Below, in pieces: positions 1 through 6,501 of a stretch of 7,948 bases of DNA. This stretch comes from an uncultured Bacilli bacterium. Its GTDB lineage: Bacteria; Bacillota_I; Bacilli_A; RF39; UBA660. The stretch is taken from positions 1-7,948 of the forward strand of contig CANRAC010000044.1 of the NCBI GenBank assembly GCA_947628495.1. The letters are read 5' to 3'. The notes below the pieces were generated by a model. The model ran no database searches and had not been told where the DNA came from. It saw nothing but the letters and a program-made list of their open reading frames with translations. How positions within the stretch are numbered: the first letter of the stretch is position 1; each line of letters begins with the position of its first letter. Both the position numbers and the translations under genes were made by a program.

Positions 1-5
1 GATCT

Positions 6-29
6 ATATTAAAATTTTCATTTTAATAT
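6..29. repeat. Perfect AT-only inverted repeat at the window edge
   Basis: ATATTAAAAT and ATTTTAATAT form a perfect 10-bp stem around a 4-nt loop. On the plus strand it is followed by CTTTTTCTT, so it could terminate a transcript from a plus-strand gene that would have to lie mostly outside the window; on the minus strand there is no T run. Bases 1-113 hold no supported gene: every minus-strand frame is closed by stops within a few codons of any ATG or GTG. Confidence 0.4.
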
Positions 30-89
30 CTTTTTCTTCTAGTATATCTAGTTTTCCATAAAACTTTTCACACTATCCTTAATATATTT

Positions 90-112
90 AAAAAATCTAT
101 ACCAAAGTATAG
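90..112 (-). terminator. Intrinsic terminator after mraY
   Basis: On the minus strand, just past the mraY stop codon, CTATAC and GTATAG form a 6-bp stem with a TTTG loop, followed by A and a run of six T. This is the layout of a Rho-independent terminator, although the stem is AT-rich. It suggests that mraY ends its transcription unit here rather than running straight into murD-type genes. Confidence 0.6.
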
Positions 113-113
113 A

Positions 114-1106
114 CTATATCCAAACACCATAGGTTATAGCGGCCATAGCAAGAAGTAGACCTACTACCCAAAAGACTTTAACTATATCTTGCTCACTCCA
201 ACCAATTTGTTCAAAATGGTGATGTAAAGGCGCCATTTTAAAAATCTTCTTATGAAATTTACGAATAGATATGATTTGAATCATTGAACTTAAAGTTTCA
301 ATGACAAAGACGCCCCCGATTAAAGGTAATGAAAGTTCGTGTCTTGTTAAAATAGCAATCGTTGCTAAAGCTCCACCTAAAGCTAAAGATCCCATGTCAC
401 CCATAAAGACTTTAGCTGGATATGAATTAAATAATAAGAACCCAAATAAAGAGCCAACTAAAACGAAACAGAAAATAGCCATCTCTTGATTACCTTGCAT
501 CCAAGTCGTATTCCAAGAAAGAAGACCAAAAGCTAAGAAAGCAATCGCACTTAAACCTCCGGCTAGACCATCTAAACCATCCGTAATATTTACAGCATTA
601 GATGTTCCCACTAATAAAAAGAGAATAAATAGACCAAAGCCCCAACCTAGAGGAATAGTTAAACCTAAAGAAGTAATTTCAATAACAGATTTACCACCAT
701 TTTTCATAAATATATAGAAAAAGATAATGGCAATTACTAATTGGCAAAAAAACTTGGTCGAAATTTTTAACCCTTTATTATTTTTATATTTAATTTTTAA
801 AAAGTCATCTACAAAACCTAATAAAGCATAAGCTAAAAAGACAAAAATTAATATAATTAAATTATGAGTTATATCAATACTGCCTCGAAAATAGAGAAAG
901 ATTAAAGCTAAGATGGTCGGAATTATAAAGATAAATCCTCCTAAAGTAGGTGTTCCATTTTTGGCTAAATGGCTTTTACTAATTTTTAAACTAACACTCT
1001 GTTTAGCATTCATCTTGCGCAACCAAGGAATTATAATTATGCCGGTTAAAATTGCTAAAACAAATCCTAACATCATGGCCATTGTTGATTTGGCTAAGAT
1101 TAGCAT
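114..1106 (-). CDS. mraY: Phospho-N-acetylmuramoyl-pentapeptide transferase MraY
   Basis: MraY is the integral membrane enzyme that moves phospho-MurNAc-pentapeptide from UDP onto undecaprenyl phosphate, making lipid I in peptidoglycan synthesis. The 330-residue product has the usual family length and about ten hydrophobic segments. Family signatures are all present: GTPTLGG (51-57), the VDD aspartates (D100, D101), NAVNITDGLDGLAGG (170-184, with D176 and D179), FMGDMGS (234-240) and the APLHHHFE histidine motif (292-299). The ATG at 1106 is preceded by GAGGTG about 6 nt upstream, which fixes the start. The gene follows the 3' part of the split PBP gene, matching the PBP-then-mraY order of Firmicutes dcw clusters. 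It looks intact. Its transcription may come from a weak promoter in the 89-nt gap or from read-through out of the inserted element. Confidence 0.97.
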   Translation of the reverse strand: MLILAKSTMAMMLGFVLAILTGIIIIPWLRKMNAKQSVSLKISKSHLAKNGTPTLGGFIFIIPTILALIFLYFRGSIDITHNLIILIFVFLAYALLGFVDDFLKIKYKNNKGLKISTKFFCQLVIAIIFFYIFMKNGGKSVIEITSLGLTIPLGWGFGLFILFLLVGTSNAVNITDGLDGLAGGLSAIAFLAFGLLSWNTTWMQGNQEMAIFCFVLVGSLFGFLLFNSYPAKVFMGDMGSLALGGALATIAILTRHELSLPLIGGVFVIETLSSMIQIISIRKFHKKIFKMAPLHHHFEQIGWSEQDIVKVFWVVGLLLAMAAITYGVWI

Positions 1107-1130
1107 GAGAACACCTCGTCTTTCTACACC

Positions 1131-1184
1131 ATTATACTACTAAAATTATAAGCGGCTAAATGTCTTTTTAGCACTGTTTACAGT
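1131..1184 (-). promoter_or_regulatory. Possible mraY promoter region and small inverted repeats
   Basis: The 89-nt gap between the PBP 3' end and mraY contains two TATAAT hexamers on the minus strand (1131-1136 and 1145-1150), but neither has a good TTGACA-like -35 at 16-18 nt. It also holds a GCTAAA/TTTAGC stem (1155-1172) and an ACTGT/ACAGT stem (1173-1184). Neither stem is followed by a T run on the minus strand, so they do not look like terminators. A weak mraY promoter is possible but not established. Confidence 0.3.
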
Positions 1185-1195
1185 ATTTTACACAA

Positions 1196-1858
1196 TTAGC
1201 CTAATAATAGTTTCACTGTACTACCATCTTTGACAAATATTCCCGGACTAGGCGAAGAATAAACTACTTTTTCTCCTGTTCCCGCATATTCAATTTTAAA
1301 GCCTTTTAATAAAGCATTCGCTTCTTTAATAGTTTTCCCTTCTACATCAGGCAAAACCACATATTTTGTATCCAAATAATTATATTCTTTTGGCATACCC
1401 TCTTCATCTGGCTTAATTCCTAAAATATTAATCGCATCTTGCAAAACACTTTTGGCAATAGGAGCCGAAACTATTCCTCCATATTGCACAACTCCTTGGG
1501 GATGATCAACAGCTACATAAACAACAATTTCGGGATCATCAGCTGGCATAAATCCGATAAAAGATAAAATGTAATTGCCACTCATGTAATGACCATCTTG
1601 GACTTTTTGAGCTGTTCCCGTTTTACCCCCTACGCGATAATTTTCAATGTAAGCATTACGCCCACTACCATTTGCGACAACACTTTCTAAGGCGTGTCTT
1701 ACTAAAGCGGAAGTATCTTCACTAATAACTTGAGCTTCTTTATTTGGGGTAATTGATTTAATGACGGAATTAGTTTCTGGTTCCATCATACTTCCGACAA
1801 TATAAGGGGTATATAAAGAACCGCCATTAATCGCCGCACTAACCGCTTTGACTTGTTG
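1196..1858 (-). pseudogene. Class B PBP (SpoVD/FtsI type), 3' fragment cut off by the element
   Basis: This is the downstream part of a penicillin-binding transpeptidase that cross-links peptidoglycan outside the membrane. It would supply residues 415-634 of the rejoined 634-residue protein. It carries the third active-site motif, KTGTAQ (K493 in rejoined numbering), and ends in a single PASTA domain (about the last 60 residues, containing VVLPDVEGKTIKEA). One PASTA domain and a position directly before mraY resemble Bacillus SpoVD, but an FtsI/PBP2-type division role is also possible. The frame begins QQVKAVSAAINGG at the junction; reading upstream into the element meets an in-frame TAG within five codons, so this piece has no proper start. 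An internal ATG ATG at 1789 could at most make a 197-residue soluble fragment without SxxK or SxN, presumed inactive. Confidence 0.93.
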
Positions 1859-1884
1859 TATAAGGGTCTAATAAATGAAACTTT
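1838..1884. other. Left attachment site (host half plus element half) of the serine-recombinase element
   Basis: Host PBP sequence (up to 1856) meets element sequence here. The hexamer TGTATA (1857-1862) is shared exactly with the right junction (6509-6514), and the predicted crossover dinucleotide is TG at 1857-1858. Seven nucleotides inside the element (1859-1865) lead to the 19-bp arm at 1866-1884. The assignment rests on the fact that joining host DNA across the two TG copies restores an uninterrupted PBP frame. Confidence 0.88.
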
Positions 1885-3488
1885 TTGCCTAAATTATCCG
1901 AAATAGTAGAGATACTTTCACCTGTCTTCATAAAAATATCTAATTTAATCTGTTTATCCTCTTGTTTATAAACGATTATTTTATTTATTAGTTCATTGAA
2001 TACTTCATTATAACATTGTTCATTATCTAAACATTGTTCTAAAGCATTTCTTATTTCCTTAATTTTATTTTCAATATAATTATTATCTTTTTTATTATTT
2101 TTTAATTCCCTTATTTTATTTTGATAAATAGTTAAATCTTCATTTATTAGACCTATTTGTTTTTTATAATCTTCTTTAGCCAAATAATCTTCCATAACTA
2201 ATTCTAATAATTTTGTTTTTTTATTGTTTAATAAACCGATTTTCGATTCTAAATTTTTTATATCATGTTCGTTATTATTAGTTTCTAAATAATTCTGACA
2301 CTCTCGTAATATTTCAGCGAATATAATAGTTTTTTGCTTAAATATTTTATTGAACAGATTTTTAAAAATTTTATCTAACTCTAACTCAAAGACTCGAGGA
2401 TTGGTACACCCTTTTAAACTTTCTTTCCGATATACTTGACATTCCCATACGGGATTATTTTTTCTTTGACCAGCACTTGATCTATGATAAGTTAAATTAT
2501 GACACCCGCAGATAATTTTTCCCGAATATGGATATCTATTTTGAAATATTGCTTTATTAACTGCGCGGTGCGTAAAACTATCTTGTCTTTGCTTTAATTT
2601 CTGATTCGCCCGTTCCCATAATTCTTCTGTTACTAAGGGAGGCACTTTCTCATAATCTTTATAAATTATCCAATCAGCTTGATTTAATATTTTCTTTTGC
2701 TTCGTCCGATAATCTAATATTTTCGATTTATGACCACAATAATATCCTTTGTATTTAGGATTTTCGATAATTCTTGTCAAGATTGTAGTATCGATTTTTT
2801 TACCTGTTCTGCTTTTATAACCTAAACTATAAAGATATCTAGATAGTTTAGCTAATCCATCACTGGTATTAGCATATCTATCAAAGATTATTTTAATCAT
2901 TTGGGCTTGGCTTTCCTCAATTACTAATTTTCCTTTATCTTTTATATACCCATAAATATTAGAACAGCCTAGTACTACACCATTATCAATGCTTCTTTTC
3001 ATGCCAAAGGCAACTCTTTGCGATAATCTTCTTACTTCATCTTGAGCAATCGAAGACATCATTGTCAGGCGCAGTTCGGAATCTGGTAATATTGTATTTA
3101 TATTATCATTTAAGAAATAGACTCCCACCCCATTAGATAACAATTCTTGGGTGTACATAATACTATCTAATGTACTTCTGGAAAATCGAGATATTTCTTT
3201 TGTTAATATTAAATCAAATTTATGTTTTTTCCCATCTTCAATCATTCTTAAAAATTCTTCTCTTTTTTTGACTTGGGTACCTGATATTCCTTCGTCAATA
3301 TACGAACCTATAAATTCCCAGTTAGGCACTTTCCGAATATAATCATTAAAAAAAGTGATTTGATTAGATAAAGAATGAAGTTGTTCATCTTTATCTGTTG
3401 ATACTCTGGCATAAAAACATACTCTTAAGTTTAAGTCTTGCAAGGCCATCCCTTTCATAATATTATTCCTTACTGTATATAAGTCCAT
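1839..3488 (-). CDS. Large serine recombinase (site-specific integrase/excisionase of the element)
   Basis: This 549-residue enzyme should catalyse integration and, with a partner factor, excision of the element through a serine-DNA covalent intermediate. The resolvase catalytic domain spans about residues 21-175, with nucleophile S30 in FYARVSTDKDEQ, arginine R28, the YIDEGISG stretch (63-70) and KEISRFSRS (97-105). A recombinase DNA-binding domain follows (about 185-300), then a zinc ribbon with C327, C329, C350 and C361, a charged coiled coil (about 405-500) and a C-terminal segment. The chosen ATG has AGGAGG 4 nt upstream, overlapping the stop of the preceding small gene; an ATG at 3458 with AAGGAA is an alternative. 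The reading frame crosses the left junction: the last five residues (TSQSG) are encoded by host PBP DNA. In the excised circle the frame would instead continue for 18 element-encoded residues, giving 562 in total. Confidence 0.96.
   Translation of the reverse strand: MDLYTVRNNIMKGMALQDLNLRVCFYARVSTDKDEQLHSLSNQITFFNDYIRKVPNWEFIGSYIDEGISGTQVKKREEFLRMIEDGKKHKFDLILTKEISRFSRSTLDSIMYTQELLSNGVGVYFLNDNINTILPDSELRLTMMSSIAQDEVRRLSQRVAFGMKRSIDNGVVLGCSNIYGYIKDKGKLVIEESQAQMIKIIFDRYANTSDGLAKLSRYLYSLGYKSRTGKKIDTTILTRIIENPKYKGYYCGHKSKILDYRTKQKKILNQADWIIYKDYEKVPPLVTEELWERANQKLKQRQDSFTHRAVNKAIFQNRYPYSGKIICGCHNLTYHRSSAGQRKNNPVWECQVYRKESLKGCTNPRVFELELDKIFKNLFNKIFKQKTIIFAEILRECQNYLETNNNEHDIKNLESKIGLLNNKKTKLLELVMEDYLAKEDYKKQIGLINEDLTIYQNKIRELKNNKKDNNYIENKIKEIRNALEQCLDNEQCYNEVFNELINKIIVYKQEDKQIKLDIFMKTGESISTISDNLGKKFHLLDPYTTSQSG
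1866..1884 (+). repeat. Inverted recombinase arm, left end of element
   Basis: GTCTAATAAATGAAACTTT on the plus strand matches the reverse complement of 6483-6501 at 18 of 19 positions. Each copy lies exactly 7 nt from its TG crossover dinucleotide, as expected for the two half-sites of a serine-integrase attP. This arm also encodes recombinase C-terminal residues (KKFHLLD region). Confidence 0.85.
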
Positions 3489-3492
3489 AATT

Positions 3493-3498
3493 CCTCCT
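3493..3498 (-). promoter_or_regulatory. Recombinase ribosome-binding site overlapping the upstream stop codon
   Basis: AGGAGG on the minus strand lies 4 nt before the recombinase ATG at 3488 and overlaps the TAG stop (3497-3499) of the 68-codon gene. This arrangement favours translational coupling of the two genes. Confidence 0.75.
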
Positions 3499-3703
3499 AA
3501 GTCAGTATCTTATAATTAGTATCGTTACTTAGATAATCATTATCTATTTTGCTTTTTTCTAATTCAATTTTATGGATTAATTTATTACTACAAAAATTAT
3601 GCATTCCTTCATCTATAATTTTTTTTCTTTTTAAATATTGCAGTAATTTAATACTTGTTTCTACTTCGATAATTTTGGAGGGAACTTTTATCATGTTTTC
3701 CAT
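3497..3703 (-). CDS. Small protein coupled to the recombinase (candidate directionality/accessory factor)
   Basis: The predicted product is 68 residues, charged and mostly helical-looking, with no signal peptide or membrane segment. Residues 11-50 (including IKLLQYLKRKKIIDEGMHNF) loosely resemble the short SHOCT-like segment (hydrophobic helix, then a turn with 'I-DEG') found in small proteins beside serine recombinases in Firmicutes elements; I do not claim a confident family match. It starts at an ATG preceded by AAAGGAC about 7 nt upstream, lies 40 nt downstream of a terminator, and its stop overlaps the recombinase ribosome site, so the two are probably one transcript. Its size and position make it a candidate recombination directionality factor or regulator of the recombinase. 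It could also be a leader gene with no such role. Confidence 0.7.
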   Translation of the reverse strand: MENMIKVPSKIIEVETSIKLLQYLKRKKIIDEGMHNFCSNKLIHKIELEKSKIDNDYLSNDTNYKILT

Positions 3704-3740
3704 AGCTTATGTCCTTTCTTTTAAGTTTATTTTTTTCCTT

Positions 3741-3763
3741 AAAAAAAAGAACCTAAGGTCTTT
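3741..3763 (-). terminator. Intrinsic terminator between the AbiE/GNAT operon and the recombinase unit
   Basis: On the minus strand AAAGACC and GGTTCTTT pair around a TTA loop with one bulged base, and five further T follow (3741-3745), giving an uninterrupted run of eight T with the end of the stem. It lies 48 nt after the second GNAT stop and before the small gene, so it separates the cargo operon from the recombination genes. I found no strong promoter in the remaining space upstream of the small gene. Confidence 0.65.
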
Positions 3764-3811
3764 AGTTTTACAAAAAATTTAATTTTTACATTTTTTCCTA
3801 GCTAAATACCA

Positions 3812-4300
3812 TTAGTCTTCAAGCTTTTTTATATTTAGATACATTCTTGAATGATAGCCATTTTTGTCATAAAACTTAATAGCTCCCTCATTATAAGCAA
3901 ATACATCTACTAGAATATATTTACAACCCAATAATCGAAAATATTCTTCCATTTTATCCATAAGCATATTTCCAATACCTTTGCCTCTCGCATTTTTAGA
4001 AACTATTAATTCCGTTATTTCTCCTCTTTTAGGACATTTATAGTCTAGGTAATCATATTCATCATAAGGAAATATACACCCCATAATTAAACCAACTGCC
4101 TTGTTATTTTCCCGCGCTATGTAACATTTCCCATTATTATTTTTTACTTTCTCTAAATCTAGAATTGCCATCTTTTCTCTATATTCTGGATGTATCCTAT
4201 CAAGCTCATCTTTATCTATTGATACAAGATATTCTTCTAATTCAACCAATAAATCTTTAACATCTTCTAAATATTTATCTTCATATTCTACTATTTTCAT
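3812..4300 (-). CDS. GNAT-family N-acetyltransferase, second in operon
   Basis: The 162-residue protein is a single GNAT domain, which transfers acetyl from acetyl-CoA to an amine on a substrate that cannot be named from sequence. The acetyl-CoA pyrophosphate-binding loop is R105-G-K-G-I-G110 after the beta-4 strand ITELIVSKNA (95-104). The C-terminal signature VFAYNEGAIKFYDKNGYH (133-150) is typical of the Acetyltransf_1 type. The start at 4300 overlaps the end of the preceding GNAT gene by 20 nt, and an AGAGGA sits about 11 nt upstream, so translation is probably coupled. Length matches stand-alone GNATs. It could modify a small molecule such as an aminoglycoside-like compound, or a protein; no resistance-specific motif is evident. 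No RHH/DUF1778 partner is encoded beside it, arguing against a TacT-type toxin. Confidence 0.9.
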   Translation of the reverse strand: MKIVEYEDKYLEDVKDLLVELEEYLVSIDKDELDRIHPEYREKMAILDLEKVKNNNGKCYIARENNKAVGLIMGCIFPYDEYDYLDYKCPKRGEITELIVSKNARGKGIGNMLMDKMEEYFRLLGCKYILVDVFAYNEGAIKFYDKNGYHSRMYLNIKKLED

Positions 4301-4898
4301 TATTACAATAATCCTCTCTTGTTAATTCATATTTAGAAAAAGTTACTACTCCATCATAAAATGTATAAGGTGAATCTTCTTCTACTTCAGCAATTTTACT
4401 AAATCCTAATTTTTCAAATATTCTGCAAGATCCTATATTATCTTTTACAGCACCAGAAAAGATACCATTTATTTTCACTTCTTTAAACATATAAGCTAGC
4501 ATGGCTTTCGCAGCTTCAGTTGCAAAGCCTTTTCCTTGATAAATAGGATCTATATACCACCCGACATCACGAATCGTAATATCTTCTTTATTTTCTTGGG
4601 CGGATACCTGTCCTATTACTTCTTCATAACCGCTATTTGTATATTTAGGTTTCAAAAATACGCTCCATACAAATATGTCATTATTATCGGCTTTATCGAC
4701 TTTAACTTTGTAAAACTTTTCTTGATTTTTCCAAGTCCAATGCTTAGGATTATTGGCATGCTTTTTAGCTCCAACTAAATACCATTTATTTACTTTTGGG
4801 ATCATTAAAATTTCCCATAATCTTTTTTGCTCTTCCATCTTCGAACTTCTTAATATTAATCTTTCTGTTTCTATTGTTCTACTACCAAGCAAATTCAT
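4281..4898 (-). CDS. GNAT-family N-acetyltransferase (RimJ/RimL-like), first in operon
   Basis: The 205-residue protein begins with the ETERLILR motif (residues 10-17) typical of the RimJ/RimL-like Acetyltransf_3 branch of GNATs. The acetyl-CoA loop is Q121-G-K-G-F-A126 after VGWYIDPIY (112-120), followed by the N154-I-G-S157 and FEKLGF (161-166) elements of the same family. Members acetylate protein N termini, amino sugars or antibiotics; the substrate here is unknown. The ATG at 4898 has AGGAG 8 nt upstream. The start lies only 11 nt after the abiEii stop, and the 3' end overlaps the next GNAT gene, so it belongs to the AbiE operon. The C-terminal tail after about residue 190 (LTREDYCNNENSRI) is not part of the conserved fold. 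Its constant linkage to AbiE is untested. Confidence 0.91.
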   Translation of the reverse strand: MNLLGSRTIETERLILRSSKMEEQKRLWEILMIPKVNKWYLVGAKKHANNPKHWTWKNQEKFYKVKVDKADNNDIFVWSVFLKPKYTNSGYEEVIGQVSAQENKEDITIRDVGWYIDPIYQGKGFATEAAKAMLAYMFKEVKINGIFSGAVKDNIGSCRIFEKLGFSKIAEVEEDSPYTFYDGVVTFSKYELTREDYCNNENSRI

Positions 4899-4909
4899 TG
4901 TAAATTCTC

Positions 4910-5761
4910 CTAAACTCCATCTAATTCTTTTTCTAATATATTTATTATTTCTTTAATAGCTCTAAGCGTACTATCAAAACTAACTTTTTTTGGATATTCT
5001 AATTTACTTTGATAATCAGTAAATACTTTCTTTAAAGTATTACTTTCTTCTAACAATTTTACTATCTCTTTAAAATTACTTATATTAAATTCTGTATTTC
5101 TTTTATTAAAAGTATTTTCTATAGCTTTAACTAAATTCGTATTATTAATATCTTTTTTATGTTTATTCATTAACATATATAAATCATAAAAATCTTTTGC
5201 TCTTGTCGTAGTAATATTTTTACTAATAATACTTTCAAATTTTTCCGCAATAATAGTTTCAATAGTATATGCCATAATATTTATCTTATCATCTTCAAAA
5301 ATAGAATTGTATTTATATTTAATTTCTCTTGGGGTAATAATATCTCCAGTAGTTATTTCAATAAAGAAATTAGTTCTTATTTTATCAAAAGTACCTTTAA
5401 CATTAATTCTAAATCCCCCATATTCATCTTCTAATCGAATATCTTTAATATTAACTATTTCAAAATTAACATTATCATTTAGATCAATAGATAAGATTTC
5501 TTCAAAAATATTTCTAATAGATTCTAGATTTAATGGAAGACTTTTTAATGTAGCGTCAAGATCTTTAGTAGATCTTAAATCTTCGCCAATAATAGAAGAA
5601 AGTAAAACTCCTCCTTTTAAGATAATATTATCATTATATTTACTTTTTGCTAATCTCATTAAAACATGTTCAAAGAAAAACATTTGATGAAAATGATGGG
5701 CTAAATTATTATTACCCCTAGATTTCTTTTTTATAATGTAATTTAATTTATCGGAATTCAT
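4910..5761 (-). CDS. abiEii: AbiEii/AbiGii-family nucleotidyltransferase toxin
   Basis: This is the toxin half of an AbiE system. The family (DUF1814-type nucleotidyltransferases) causes growth arrest in abortive phage infection, and related MenT toxins add nucleotides to tRNA acceptor ends; substrate here is inferred only by family. The 283-residue sequence shows motif I as K49-G-G with R63-S-T-K-D67-L-D69, motif II as FFIEITTGD (132-140), motif III as ETIIAEKFESI (168-178) and motif IV as TTRAKDFYDLY (185-195). All look intact, so the enzyme is probably active. Its ATG immediately follows the abiEi TAG stop with no gap, and GGAGGTG lies about 9 nt upstream inside the abiEi 3' end, so translation is tightly coupled. 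The family is usually somewhat under or near 300 residues, which fits. Confidence 0.95.
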   Translation of the reverse strand: MNSDKLNYIIKKKSRGNNNLAHHFHQMFFFEHVLMRLAKSKYNDNIILKGGVLLSSIIGEDLRSTKDLDATLKSLPLNLESIRNIFEEILSIDLNDNVNFEIVNIKDIRLEDEYGGFRINVKGTFDKIRTNFFIEITTGDIITPREIKYKYNSIFEDDKINIMAYTIETIIAEKFESIISKNITTTRAKDFYDLYMLMNKHKKDINNTNLVKAIENTFNKRNTEFNISNFKEIVKLLEESNTLKKVFTDYQSKLEYPKKVSFDSTLRAIKEIINILEKELDGV

Positions 5762-6355
5762 CTATAACAACACCTCCATTAATTCAACTACTTCATCTTC
5801 AATATTTAGTTTCTTTGCATATTTAACTAATTTTAAAATATCTTTGTCTTTAGTTCTAGCATATTCTTTTAAGCCGCGCGCGTAAATCTCTTTATCCATA
5901 CGATTTTTGTCTTTAATAATATCACACAAGGTTCTTTCTAAATCATAACATTTTACAGTTAAATCATTAATAGTTTTAATATCAATCATTCCCAGTTCAA
6001 AAATATCGTCTTTAACATATCTAAGTGACACATTTTCATTATTTAATAAATTACCACTATAATTATATGGAACCGTAATATCATAAACTAAAGGGATTCT
6101 ATCGGACATATTATGCAAGTATAATGCTGTAGCATGAGAATAGCACATATGCTTACTACTTTTAGCTAAAATATAAAAGTTATCAATGGGATATTCTGGT
6201 AATTTATAAATACCTGTTCCTACTCTTTCTATTTTTTTAGCATTTACTAAATTACTTAAAAATGTCCTATTAATTTCTAAGCTTTCTACCTCTTTGTTAG
6301 TAATATATCCATTATTCTTTTTAGCATAATCTAAAATCTTATCATAATTATTCAT
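5762..6355 (-). CDS. abiEi: AbiEi-family antitoxin / autoregulatory transcription factor
   Basis: AbiEi is the antitoxin of the AbiE type IV toxin-antitoxin system; characterised members neutralise AbiEii and repress their own promoter through an N-terminal winged helix. The product (197 residues from the preferred ATG) begins YDKILDYAKKNNGYITNKEV, followed by a recognition-helix-like NRTFLSNLVNAKKIERVGTGIYKLP, the usual AbiEi opening. The C-terminal antitoxin domain includes SHATALYLHNMSDRIP, YDITVPYNYSG and CYDLERTLCDIIKDK. Three in-frame ATGs compete (6364, 6361, 6355). The AAGGAA ribosome site (6365-6370) is too close to the first two and is 9 nt from the third, so 6355 is preferred. The gene follows a consensus promoter and abuts abiEii. 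It looks intact. Confidence 0.94.
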   Translation of the reverse strand: MNNYDKILDYAKKNNGYITNKEVESLEINRTFLSNLVNAKKIERVGTGIYKLPEYPIDNFYILAKSSKHMCYSHATALYLHNMSDRIPLVYDITVPYNYSGNLLNNENVSLRYVKDDIFELGMIDIKTINDLTVKCYDLERTLCDIIKDKNRMDKEIYARGLKEYARTKDKDILKLVKYAKKLNIEDEVVELMEVLL

Positions 6356-6363
6356 CTGCATCA

Positions 6364-6410
6364 TTTCCTTTTTCTAGGAAAATAATATCATTGTTCCTTA
6401 AAAATGTCAA
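6364..6410 (-). promoter_or_regulatory. abiE operon promoter with candidate AbiEi operator
   Basis: On the minus strand a consensus -35 TTGACA (6405-6410) is followed by a 17-nt spacer and the -10 TATTAT (6382-6387), so transcription should begin near 6375. An inverted repeat TTTCCT/AGGAAA (6364-6369 and 6376-6381, 6-nt spacer) sits between the -10 and the start codon and includes the AAGGAA ribosome site (6365-6370). It is well placed for repression by AbiEi, whose relatives bind inverted repeats at their own promoters. The promoter call is strong; the operator role is inferred. Confidence 0.85.
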
Positions 6411-6414
6411 TTCG

Positions 6415-6442
6415 AAAGCAACTACTTTTTGTTGCTTTTTTT
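6415..6442 (+). terminator. Plus-strand hairpin terminator at the element's right end
   Basis: AAAGCAAC and GTTGCTTT form a perfect 8-bp stem with an 8-nt loop, followed by TTTT on the plus strand. Read on the minus strand it has no T run after it, so it would not stop read-through from the PBP 5' fragment into abiE. It lies 4 nt upstream of the abiE -35 box, so it may alternatively act as a protein-binding site. The rest of 6365-6495 is T-rich and holds no gene. Confidence 0.6.
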
Positions 6443-6482
6443 CTTATTTTTTTATTTTTTTGCGTTTTTTTGCAACATTAAT

Positions 6483-6501
6483 AAAGTATCATTTATTAGA
6501 C
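6483..6501 (-). repeat. Inverted recombinase arm, right end of element
   Basis: The reverse complement reads GTCTAATAAATGATACTTT and matches the left arm (1866-1884) at 18 of 19 positions. It ends 7 nt short of the TG at 6509-6510, mirroring the left end exactly. It includes the stop codon (6496-6498) that closes the truncated PBP 5' fragment. Confidence 0.85.

Noticed and set aside
1..113. Small gene downstream of mraY on the minus strand
   Set aside because: Candidate starts near AAGGAT (about 74-79) run into stop codons within about eight codons, and the only longer open stretch has no start codon.
1857..1862. TGTATA as a transposon target-site duplication
   Set aside because: The shared hexamer contains the crossover dinucleotide located by arm symmetry, and a single copy remains in the reconstructed PBP gene in frame. 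This fits serine-integrase att identity better than duplication by transposition.
3812..4898. GNAT genes as TacT/AtaT-type toxin-antitoxin toxins
   Set aside because: Those toxins are paired with a small RHH/DUF1778-type antitoxin just upstream. None is encoded here; the upstream gene is abiEii.
5307..5687. 126-codon plus-strand open frame opposite abiEii
   Set aside because: It lies entirely antisense to a well-supported gene, has a low-complexity I/L/S/K-rich composition and no recognisable domain. Other plus-strand frames (301-489, 913-1143, 3151-3342, 3549-3782, 4536-4778, 4753-4956) are shadows for the same reasons.
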